The position numbers were made by a program, and so were the translations under genes. Below, piece after piece: positions 7,759-17,200 of a DNA stretch of 26,494 nucleotides. Location of the stretch: the IMG/VR virus record IMGVR_UViG_3300007515_000034, positions 1-26,494 of that record; one strand, given 5' to 3'. The notes under the pieces were generated by a model. It was not told the origin of the DNA and made no database searches. It saw nothing but the letters and a program-made list of their open reading frames with translations. Positions within the stretch are counted from its first letter, which is position 1; each line of letters begins with the position of its first letter. The DNA is from a virus.

Positions 7759-10700
7759 ATGCCGATCTTTTACGATAGAATTGCAGATCAGGTCGAGGAA
7801 CTCCTTCCCGAGTTTTATCGGGAAGAAGGACCTCGCTTTGTTTCTTTTATAAAGGCTTATTTTGAGTTTTTAGAAAAAGGACAATTAATTTATAAAGACG
7901 CGGCTGATATTGATTACATTGGTTTAGAAGATGGAACAGTTGCAGGTGAAGCATTTAATGCTAATGGTCAGAGAGGTAATCTTTTACAAGAACCAACAAC
8001 TTATGCTCCATCTTCTGTACCCGATGCAAAACTTAATTATGAACATGATGTTGATTCAGGTGGAACTCAAAAAACATCTTTTGAAAAAGATGAATATGTT
8101 GTAGGTTCAACTACGGGTGCTGTTGGAAGAATTGATGTCATAGGTACAAGTTCAAACCTTTATATTGAACAATTTTCAGAAGCTCAATTTGATATAGATG
8201 AAACTATAACAGGTATGACTTCTGGAATGACAGCCAAAGTGGCTAGTTTCAAAGCTAGTCCTTTACATGCTGCTAATAATCTGTTATCATATGCTGATGT
8301 TGATAAAACATCTGGTGACTTCATAGAGTACTTTAGACGAGACTTTATGCCGTTCATTGATAGAGATGTTCTAGCGAATAAACGATTATTACAAAAGCAT
8401 GTCAAAGATTTGTATCTATCTAAAGGTACAAAAGAATCATACGAGTTTTTATTCAGAATACTTTATGGATTAGAAGCCGAGGTAGTATTTCCCGGTGACA
8501 ATGTTATAAAGCCTTCTGAATCAGAATTCTCTGAGCCTACTGTAATGAGATTATACAGTGCTTCAGATGTAACAAAATACAAAAGAGGATTAATCAAAAA
8601 GATTGAATCAGGTGTAGTTACAACTCAAGCTTATATTAACGATGCATCGGGTATGAGTGGAACTAATGATGGTGCCAATGGTTATGAAATAGAACTAGTT
8701 ACTCCATTTACAGGAACATTTAATGTAGGCGATACAGTTATATTATCTGATAGAGATGGATTTAGAATTGATGCAGAAGCAACAGTTCGAGGTATAATTA
8801 GTGATGTTGATCCTACTGAATCTGGTGTTTATGTTGGGTTAGAAGATGGTTCAGCTGGAGATATAGAAGATATCATTCGTTTAGAAAGTTCTACTTCTAT
8901 TTATATCTTAAATGAAGATGGTGATAATATCTTAATGGAAGATGGAAGTGAACTAATATTTGAACATGCAATCGGTGGAGAAAAATTTCAGGCCATATCT
9001 TTTGAACTAGAAACAGCAACAGGTATAGGACAGATATTACTTGAAACATCAGTTTATGATCAAGATGATAATTTAACAACAGATTATGTTTTAATATATG
9101 AACAAACAGATTTATATGAAGCTTCAGGAGACCCATTATGGAAAGAAGGTCCAGCAACAAGAACAATGGGTGGAGGTCTTTATGAAGAAGGTGCATCACT
9201 AGGTGCATTGTATGAAGAATCAGATACATTTAATTATAATTCTCCACAGGGTGGTACTGCTACTCAATCAATTAATGTTATTGGAGGTATAGGTAGAGGT
9301 ACAGTTACAGATATAATAGTTGATGATGTTGGATCAGGTTATTCAGAAGGAGACAGTTTAGTTTTTGTAAATGCAGACACAGGTGGAGATAATGCAGAGG
9401 CACAAATTAAAACAACTAGAGCCTTTGTATCATTAGAAGCAGGCACATTAAACGAACATACAATTTATTCATATACAGCAACAGCCGGTCAAACAGTTTT
9501 CTCTGGTAGAGATAACGCGGGTCTTGTCATGGGATTTGATCCTAGAAAAGTAAAAGTATATGTTGCTGGTACAGAAAAGACAAGAGAGACACATTTTACT
9601 ACAGATCAATCAGGTGGTAAAATAACTTTAGCATCAGGAGCATCTGCAGGTCAGTTGGTTGAAGTTTATGCTGCTTTCCAAGGTATGAGACTTGAGGATG
9701 CTGATAATCCAAATCCACACCCAGACTCAGGACACCCAGATAATAATTATATAACACAAGAAGATGATGGTGCTATTTCAAGAATACAAATAACACATCC
9801 TGGTGAAAATTACAAGTCTGTACCTAAAGTTTTTATGGGTGGATATATTTATTATGATACAATATCGACCCTGAACTTAGAAACTCATCCTGATGGAACA
9901 ATAGCTCCTGGCAGTAGAATCGGTACAAGATATTCAGGAGCAACTCCTGCTCTTACATTAACAGTAGTAAAACACGACACAGTAAATAAACGAATATTAG
10001 TTTATAAATTACCTACAGATGCATCTGGAGTTCCAACAGGCCAAGTTAAATATCCTGCTACAGGAACAGCATCATTTGAATTTACATTAACACAAACAGA
10101 TGTAACAGCTGGTAGTGGTGCTAAACTATGGGCATTTGGTGAGAACATTGGTTCAGTTAAGAAATTGAAAATGCAAGATGTTGGTCATAAGTTTGAAGAA
10201 GGTGGTATTGGTAATTATAAACAACATGCAGTTCTAAAAGATGTATCTGCAAACCCAATAGTCAACACAACAGTTACAGCTAATCTAACAGGATCAACTG
10301 CAAATGTCAACAAGTTTGATTCAGATAGAAATATATTGTCATTAGATAAAGTTAGAGGTATATTTAATGAGGGAGATTATTGTACAACTAGTGACAGTAA
10401 GAATTTTGTTATTGGTAAAATAAATGCTGCAACGGCTAGAGGTAAATTAAACAGTATAGCATTGTATGATGGAAATTATTTAGATGATAAAGGATTCCCT
10501 TCTGTTGATTCTCAAAGAATTCATGACAGTAAAATTTATCAAGATTATTCTTATAAGATTAAAGTTGGTAAAAGTATTAATGATTATAGAAGTTTAGTTA
10601 AATCATTATTGTCGCCAGCTGGAACAATCATGTTTGGAGAAGTATCTATAAGAAATACAATAGATGCTAAAGCCGCAATATATGATCGTAATTTTGATGG

Positions 10701-12774
10701 TGTAGCGACTACTAGATCATTTATTCCTACATTGATTATTGGTTCAAGAATAGATACAGCGGATTTAATTCAAGAAGATGGAACAATACCAGGTGGTATT
10801 TTGGGACTGAATCAATTAACTTTAACAGGTACTGGAGCTGCAGGAGTTTATACAGGCGTTACTCCAGAAGTACCTTCAGGTGGTTCAGGAGTAGAACTCA
10901 CATTAGAAGTTAATGCAAACAATACTTCATATCAAAATCTTATAATTACAAGTGCGGGTACAGGATATACTGCAGGTGAAACTGTTACTATCACGCAAGA
11001 GATGGTTGGTGGTAGTGGTGATACTGTCTTTGCAACTTTTGAAATAGAATCGGTTGGAGCATCTCATGAAGCAGTGACTGATGAAGTGTTTATAGGTGAT
11101 TCAAATAGATTTAAATTAGAAACAGAAGAAGGTATTGTAACAACAGAAAGATTCTTATGTACAGACGCTACAGCAACCAATCACAATACTCATACAGTTC
11201 AAGATCAAGGTTCTGGACAACCTTATATTCTTGGTACAGATGCAATTGTTGAAAAGGATAAAGATTTATTTGCAAGACAACTAGTAGCTGAAGTTATTCC
11301 ATTGGGTAGTAGAGTACACAAAGAATTAGATATATTTCCACATTGGAATCAACATAAGATTTCATATTCAACATTAAATGCTTCTTTAGCTGTAGGAACA
11401 AGAATTAAAGGAGCGACTTCTGGAGCACAAGGTATTGTAATAGAACATGATACTGCAGCTGATTATGTTATAGTTGATAGAAACCCTAGAGACTATGGAC
11501 CAGGAAGTTCACAATTTACTGGAACAGAGATTATACAAAATAAGGCTGGCTCTACAAACTACTTTACAGCAACATCTATAGATTTACATTGGACACCACG
11601 ATCTTTTGGACAGTCAGGATATGACCTTAATATTCTTAACAGACAAGAGCCATCAGCCATCACTGCAGACACAACAATAACATCAGCGAATCAAAAAATT
11701 AGTAATAGTGTAGAAGGTGGTGGAGATGCATATGATCATACTGATTACTTACCGGGATTCCAAGGTAGAGGTAAAGTATTAGTAGCAAGTGATCATAGTG
11801 AGGCTTATGATTCAGAAATGAGACAAAGAAAAGTTACTATAGTTTCATCTCCAATATACAGTTCAGCAGCTACTCAATCAGGAAGAACATTATCAGCAGG
11901 TAACAATACTAGGACACCACTTAATCAGAAGGGTGCAAGAACAGAAGGAACAAATACGATAGTTGCTGGAGATACAGCACCACCATATCTAGCAATCAAT
12001 GGAACATCATTAAGATTAGATGATATTAAAAATAGTGTAAGTGAATTACCTGGAGATTCTACTATTACAGTATTACAAGATACAGGTAGAGATGATTCTA
12101 ATACAGGTAGAACAACTAATAGAACAGGTGTAAATATATCTAGTGGTGTTAATTGGGGATATAGACCCGCAGGACAGAAACTATACGAATCAACGAATTT
12201 CGTTTCAGAGAATTTAATTTCTGAAGCAGGTGAAACTTTTATAATGGAAGATAATCATGGCCGGGTTATGGGAGAATATTTTGGCCAAGGTGGTATTGTC
12301 TTATTAGAAGATGATACAACTTTATTATGGGAAACAGCAACTATAGTTGATGACACACATTACTTTGTAAGTGAAGAATCAACTCAAGTTGGCTCATTCA
12401 ATATAATAAGTGAAAGTGGAGATAGACTAATAGATGAAACAAACAGTTTACCTTTACTTCACGAAGAAGCACTTATGATTGGTCAGAAAGAATCAAATCA
12501 GGCTGGACCAAGTATAGGTGATTTAAGAGATATGATGTTTACTGAAAATTACAGTATAATGCAGAAAGTTCAACTTGATGGTGGAAGTGGTATATCATCT
12601 GGAGATGATTTATTACTAGAGACTGGAGAACATTTAATTCAAGAGTCTCTTTCAGAAGGAATCAAGATTAGTGATATAAGTACTATATATCCAAACAGAC
12701 TTATTAATGATTTGCAGAGAGAGTATGGAAGAAAGACAAATTTAACTCATTCTGCTGTAATTCAAACAGGATAA
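7759..12774 (+). CDS. gp7: Baseplate wedge initiator gp7, enlarged
   Basis: A 1671-aa protein, far longer than T4 gp7 (about 1032 aa), which nucleates wedge assembly with gp10 and gp8. The first 270 residues carry the conserved start of marine gp7 proteins: FYDRIADQVEELLPEFYREE, FVSFIKAYFEFLEKGQLIY, then FIEYFRRDFMPFIDRDVLAN and LYLSKGTKESYEFLFRILYG near 190-235. A second conserved helix-rich part lies near 910-990 (YSYKIKVGKSINDYRSLVKSLLSPAG). Between and after these are many inserted beta-modules: TSGA-type units (about 114-165, 836-895, 1210-1262), GSGY/GTGY units (about 518-538 and 1060-1079), and acidic strings such as ILMEDGSELIFE (about 361-404, 443-490, 1486-1574, 1616-1634). No Shine-Dalgarno is evident. 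A 7-bp hairpin lies 46 nt into the coding sequence. Confidence 0.82.
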   Translation: MPIFYDRIADQVEELLPEFYREEGPRFVSFIKAYFEFLEKGQLIYKDAADIDYIGLEDGTVAGEAFNANGQRGNLLQEPTTYAPSSVPDAKLNYEHDVDSGGTQKTSFEKDEYVVGSTTGAVGRIDVIGTSSNLYIEQFSEAQFDIDETITGMTSGMTAKVASFKASPLHAANNLLSYADVDKTSGDFIEYFRRDFMPFIDRDVLANKRLLQKHVKDLYLSKGTKESYEFLFRILYGLEAEVVFPGDNVIKPSESEFSEPTVMRLYSASDVTKYKRGLIKKIESGVVTTQAYINDASGMSGTNDGANGYEIELVTPFTGTFNVGDTVILSDRDGFRIDAEATVRGIISDVDPTESGVYVGLEDGSAGDIEDIIRLESSTSIYILNEDGDNILMEDGSELIFEHAIGGEKFQAISFELETATGIGQILLETSVYDQDDNLTTDYVLIYEQTDLYEASGDPLWKEGPATRTMGGGLYEEGASLGALYEESDTFNYNSPQGGTATQSINVIGGIGRGTVTDIIVDDVGSGYSEGDSLVFVNADTGGDNAEAQIKTTRAFVSLEAGTLNEHTIYSYTATAGQTVFSGRDNAGLVMGFDPRKVKVYVAGTEKTRETHFTTDQSGGKITLASGASAGQLVEVYAAFQGMRLEDADNPNPHPDSGHPDNNYITQEDDGAISRIQITHPGENYKSVPKVFMGGYIYYDTISTLNLETHPDGTIAPGSRIGTRYSGATPALTLTVVKHDTVNKRILVYKLPTDASGVPTGQVKYPATGTASFEFTLTQTDVTAGSGAKLWAFGENIGSVKKLKMQDVGHKFEEGGIGNYKQHAVLKDVSANPIVNTTVTANLTGSTANVNKFDSDRNILSLDKVRGIFNEGDYCTTSDSKNFVIGKINAATARGKLNSIALYDGNYLDDKGFPSVDSQRIHDSKIYQDYSYKIKVGKSINDYRSLVKSLLSPAGTIMFGEVSIRNTIDAKAAIYDRNFDGVATTRSFIPTLIIGSRIDTADLIQEDGTIPGGILGLNQLTLTGTGAAGVYTGVTPEVPSGGSGVELTLEVNANNTSYQNLIITSAGTGYTAGETVTITQEMVGGSGDTVFATFEIESVGASHEAVTDEVFIGDSNRFKLETEEGIVTTERFLCTDATATNHNTHTVQDQGSGQPYILGTDAIVEKDKDLFARQLVAEVIPLGSRVHKELDIFPHWNQHKISYSTLNASLAVGTRIKGATSGAQGIVIEHDTAADYVIVDRNPRDYGPGSSQFTGTEIIQNKAGSTNYFTATSIDLHWTPRSFGQSGYDLNILNRQEPSAITADTTITSANQKISNSVEGGGDAYDHTDYLPGFQGRGKVLVASDHSEAYDSEMRQRKVTIVSSPIYSSAATQSGRTLSAGNNTRTPLNQKGARTEGTNTIVAGDTAPPYLAINGTSLRLDDIKNSVSELPGDSTITVLQDTGRDDSNTGRTTNRTGVNISSGVNWGYRPAGQKLYESTNFVSENLISEAGETFIMEDNHGRVMGEYFGQGGIVLLEDDTTLLWETATIVDDTHYFVSEESTQVGSFNIISESGDRLIDETNSLPLLHEEALMIGQKESNQAGPSIGDLRDMMFTENYSIMQKVQLDGGSGISSGDDLLLETGEHLIQESLSEGIKISDISTIYPNRLINDLQREYGRKTNLTHSAVIQTG
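7804..7825 (+). other. Strong hairpin inside the gp7 start region
   Basis: CTTCCCG (7804-7810) and CGGGAAG (7819-7825) form a perfect 7-bp stem around an 8-nt loop, within codons 16-23 of gp7. It stands out in A+T-rich DNA. It is not followed by a T-run. It could slow early elongation or modulate gp7 translation, or be a by-product of the coded peptide. Confidence 0.4.
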
Positions 12775-12778
12775 CTGA

Positions 12779-12786
12779 TATAAATA
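12779..12786 (+). promoter_or_regulatory. T4-type late promoter box TATAAATA
   Basis: An exact match to the T4 late consensus, 5 nt after the gp7 stop and in a 50-nt gap. The predicted start near 12792 gives a leader of about 33 nt, with AAAAGGGA as a Shine-Dalgarno before the gp8 ATG at 12825. This is the best-placed promoter in the window and should drive gp8 and the genes after it. Confidence 0.75.
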
Positions 12787-12824
12787 ACTATAACAATTAA
12801 TTAAAAACCAAAAGGGATATAACA

Positions 12825-14273
12825 ATGGCAGCAATAATAACTGAAAAATTTCGTCTGAACAACGCGAAGCAGTTTGTCGAAGATATCGGAGAAGGTGCAT
12901 CCGTTGCATATTCTTTTATCGGAAGAGGACATGCGTGGACAGACGATTCAACTCCGCCAACCCCTGTAGATGGACCAAATGATGAATTTGATGCCTATCG
13001 TAATATGGTGGCAATGAAGAAGATCGCGACAACTGATGTTTCACATGCCGTTGTAAGAAGGGATTGGACGAGTGATACAACCTATGACGAATATCGTCAT
13101 AACTATTCATCAGGTAACGCAGCAAGTTCTGGAGCCACAACTTTGTGGAGCGGTACTTACTTTGTAATTACTGATGATTATAATGTATATAAGTGTTTAA
13201 ATAATGATGGTAATACGGCATCAACTGTAAAACCAGATCATACAACACTTGCAACTCCAACAGAATCAGATGGATATCAATGGAAATTTATGTATTCGAT
13301 ATCAGCATCTGATGTAATTAAGTTCGTAACTAACGATTTTATACCTGTTAAAACACTAGGTGCTAAAGCAGCAGTGATAGGTTCAGTCGGTGGATTAGGA
13401 ACAACAGCTTCAGATGATGGTACAGCACAATGGGATGTTGAGAACGGAGCAGTAGACGGAGCTCTTGATAGAGTAAGAGTAGTCGCAGCAGGTTCTGGAT
13501 ATACGGCATCAACTACTACAGCTAACATAGCTATTAGAGGTGATGGTACAGGTGGTGTAGCCACAGTAGTCACAAATGGCTCAGGTGGTGTCGCATCTTG
13601 TACAATTACAACTGCAGGAACAGGTTATACTACAGCCTACTTGGCTAATGAAGATATACCTGGATTTGACAATGCTAATCAGAAAGCTGATGGAACAAAT
13701 GCATCTGCGAATATAGAATTTCTTATTCCACCTAAACATGGTCACGGAGCTGATCCTATAGAAGAATTGGGTGGTAACTATGTAATTCTAAACTCAAGAT
13801 TAGAGTATGGTGAAGGTTCTGGTGATTTTCCAACTGATAACGATTTCAGACAAATAGGTGTAATAGTAAATCCAACTAATTACGGTGGAAATACATTATC
13901 TTCAACAGCAACAATGAGAGCATATAAAACTATGACTTTTAGTTCATCTAATTTTAGTGCACCAACAGTTGACACTTTAATAAGAAACGCAGCTTCAGAA
14001 TCAGCAACAACTGCAGTAGGTGTTGTGGTATCAGTAGATTCAACAAATAGAATCATTTCATACTTACCATATCCTAACGAAGCAGGTGGTATAGTAGCTT
14101 TCTCAACTAGTGAAACTATTAGAAGTGCATCAGGAACTCATGGAACAATCAGTGCGTTAGCAAATGAAGAAGTTGCTAGGCACTCTGGAGATATAATTTA
14201 TCTAGAGAATAGAGGAGCTGTTTCGAGAGCTTCTGATCAGATTGAAGATATTAAACTTATAGTCGAAATGTAA
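12825..14273 (+). CDS. gp8: Baseplate wedge protein gp8
   Basis: A 482-aa protein (T4 gp8 about 334 aa). In T4, a gp8 dimer binds gp7 and gp10 in the outer wedge. The first 175 residues are the conserved marine gp8 type: IITEKFRLNNAKQFVEDI, ASVAYSFIGRGHAW, VVRRDWTSDTTYDEYRH near 83-100, and YKCLNNDGNTAS then YQWKFMYSIS near 123-157. The middle (about 217-280) holds two GSGY/GTGY beta-units and the C-terminal part (about 383-445) a TSGA-like unit, which explains the extra length. The end (DQIEDIKLIVEM) is usual for the family. It has its own late promoter box and Shine-Dalgarno. The first 300 nt contain about 18 CG dinucleotides by hand count against about 4 in 13861-14160. Confidence 0.87.
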   Translation: MAAIITEKFRLNNAKQFVEDIGEGASVAYSFIGRGHAWTDDSTPPTPVDGPNDEFDAYRNMVAMKKIATTDVSHAVVRRDWTSDTTYDEYRHNYSSGNAASSGATTLWSGTYFVITDDYNVYKCLNNDGNTASTVKPDHTTLATPTESDGYQWKFMYSISASDVIKFVTNDFIPVKTLGAKAAVIGSVGGLGTTASDDGTAQWDVENGAVDGALDRVRVVAAGSGYTASTTTANIAIRGDGTGGVATVVTNGSGGVASCTITTAGTGYTTAYLANEDIPGFDNANQKADGTNASANIEFLIPPKHGHGADPIEELGGNYVILNSRLEYGEGSGDFPTDNDFRQIGVIVNPTNYGGNTLSSTATMRAYKTMTFSSSNFSAPTVDTLIRNAASESATTAVGVVVSVDSTNRIISYLPYPNEAGGIVAFSTSETIRSASGTHGTISALANEEVARHSGDIIYLENRGAVSRASDQIEDIKLIVEM

Positions 14274-14282
14274 GGGAATTAA

Positions 14283-17200
14283 ATGGCGCAGAATACAGAT
14301 TTAAATGTATCGCCTTATTATGATGATTATAGCGAATCTAAGAATTTTCATAGAATCCTATTTCGTCCAGCTAATGCGATACAAGCAAGAGAACTAACTC
14401 AACTACAGAGTATTTTACAAAACCAGGTTGAGAGATTTGGTAATCATCTCTTTCAAGAGGGTGCTCTTGTTATGGGCGGAACAACAACAGTTAATAAAGA
14501 ATATTATGCTGTTAAAGTCAATGACGCTAATCCCAACTCTAATGGAACTGCAACTGCAGAAACATTCAGAGCTGCAGCCGTTGGAAAATATTATCAAGGT
14601 AAAACATCTCAAACAGTAGGTAAGTGTATTAACACTGCTGCCAAAACTACTGACGGAGATCCATTAACTTTATTTTTCACTTATGTTAAATCTGGTAATC
14701 CTACTGGAACAACTTATTACGATTCATTTACAGACAACGAAGAAATAGAAGAAGTAGCTTTAGACGCTAACGGAGATTATTCAACTTCTGGTAATTCTGA
14801 TAACGAATTTAAAACAATCGAAACAGACTCAACATTTACAGGTTCAGCTGTAACTGTTCGTAGTGGTATATTTTATACAAGAGGTTTCTTTGTAAGATGT
14901 GATGAACAAACACTTATATTAGATAAGTATTCTAATACTCCTACATATAGAATTGGTTTAGTTATTGGTGAAACAGTAATTGATTCTGCAGATGATACAA
15001 CTTTATTAGATAATGCAACAGGTACAACTAATGAAAATGCACCTGGTGCCAATAGATTAAAAATATCATTAACATTAGCTAAGAAAGCAGTTAGTGGTAC
15101 TCAAGACATAGACAACTTCCTTGAATTGTGTAGAGTAGAAGCTGGTATTATTACAAAACAAGTTGAAGTAACTGCATATGCTACACTAGAAAAGACATTA
15201 GCTAGAAGAACTTTTGATGAAAGTGGTGACTATGTTGTTAAACCATTTCAATTAGAATTAAGAGAACATTTAAATTCAAGAGTTAATAATGGTGTTTATC
15301 TTTCAACAGATGCGACTACACCAGGTGACGAATCTAAATTTGTCGCAATCATGTCTCCAGGTAAGGCCTATGTTAAAGGACACGAAGTAGATAAGCCTTC
15401 ACAAAATTTAATTACTATTTCAAAAGCAAGAACTACGGAAGATGCAGGAGCGTTAGCTGTTCCTTTTGAAATAGGAAATTATTATACTGTAAATAGTATC
15501 TTTGGTCAACCAGAATTTGGTACGGGTGATTCAGCAGTATATCCTTATGGAACTATAGATTTATATACAGATGCAAAAGCTAGTCTAGGAGATTCATCAG
15601 CTTCTGGTGATTTAATAGGTAAGGCTAGAGTAAGATACTTTAACTGTACTAGTCCTACAGTAGGCTCAGGAGTTCATACAGCGGCGTCAGTACACCGTAT
15701 ATACTTGTTTGATGTTCGTATGTTCACTAAACTTACAGTTAATGGAACATCATTAGCATTAACTGCAGGACAGAGAATTAAAGGAGTAACTTCAGGAGCT
15801 AAAGCAACAGTAGCGGTTAGTAGAGCATCTGCAACAGCAACAACAGTTTGGGTAATGGATGTAGAAGGAACATTTACTACAGAAGTAATTAGAAAAGAAA
15901 GTGATACAAGTGGTGGTCCAACAATTTCAGCTGTTAGATCATATTCAACTGATAGAGTAAGAAGTCTTTATCAAGCATCAAGAACAAGTAACTCAGCAAA
16001 CTTTACAGCTGATGTAGTTACAACAGACAGTCAATATATATTAACAGGAACAGTAATTGGAGCATCAGGTGATGCAACACAAACAGGTGTTAATACTAAA
16101 TTTAGTCAAGAATTAAAAGAGGGAGATGTTATAGTAGCTCCTTCAGGAACAGAAAAGATTGTATTATCAATTACAAGTGATACATCAATAGAGCTGACAG
16201 GAAATGGTGTCGCTGAGAACGGAAAGTATATCAGACAAAGAGCTCAATTACAAGAACAAGAAAAAACAATAGCTATCGGTCCTACACCTAAAGATTTTGT
16301 ATCATCTCTAACACCTAATTCAATGGTAGTTAGAAAACAAGCTACAGTAACATTAAGTAGTGGAACAGGTACAATAACAGCTGCAAATGATGAAGTATTA
16401 GTAGCAGAAGATAATAATGATTATATGATTACTATTATGGAGTCAAATGAAGGTTCAGATGCAGATGAAGGAGATGTTGTTGATATAGGAGAAAATCTCT
16501 CTGGTCAAACACTTGCAGTAGCTGGTGGTTCAGGTGGAGCCATGACAATTACAGCTGCAGGTTCAACACCTATTACTGATGGAGATCAACTTAAAGTTGT
16601 ATACGCTGTTACTAAAGATGTAGCTAATAACAATGGTACTAAGACATTAAGACGATCAAGAGGAGTTAAAGTATCAACACCAGCTTCAACAGGTGGTGCA
16701 AGTACAATATACGGAACAAATTATAATGATGAAATTATAACATTAGGTGTTCCAGATGTCTATGCAGTAAGAGCCGTATTTGAATCAAACGATACAACAG
16801 ACGCGTTACCACCCAAATTAACAGTAGCAAGTGGAATGGGAGCTTGTCAACCTGGTGATAAATTGACAGGTAGTGTTACAGGAGCAATAGGTAGAGTTAT
16901 TCAAAAATCAGGTAATGATATTTATTTTTATTATCAGAATAGAAATGTTAGATTTACAACTAGTGATGTTATAAAAAATGAAATGAATTCAGATTCAGCT
17001 ACTGACAGTAGACAATGTACAGCAATTACAATAGATTCAAAAGATATTTCAGAAAACTTTGTTTTAGATGATGGTCAAAGAGATGGATATTATGGATTGG
17101 CTTCAATTAAAAGAAAAGCAGGAAAGCCGGCTCCACAAGCAACAATATTAGTTATATTTGATTACTTTACATCAGGTGGTGGAAGTTTTTACACAGCAAA

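Noticed and set aside
8898-8905. TATTTATA, a reverse-strand TATAAATA box inside gp7
   Set aside because: It lies deep within a conserved rightward gene, and no real leftward gene follows it. In A+T-rich DNA such matches are expected by chance.
8897-9229. Open reading frame of 110 codons on the reverse strand
   Set aside because: It is fully inside gp7, has a low-complexity His/Leu-rich product and no ribosome site, so it is a shadow of the GAT/GAA-rich coding strand.
14428-14619. Forward frame of 63 codons inside the DUF4815 gene
   Set aside because: It overlaps the most conserved N-terminal part of the protein in another frame and has no recognisable product.
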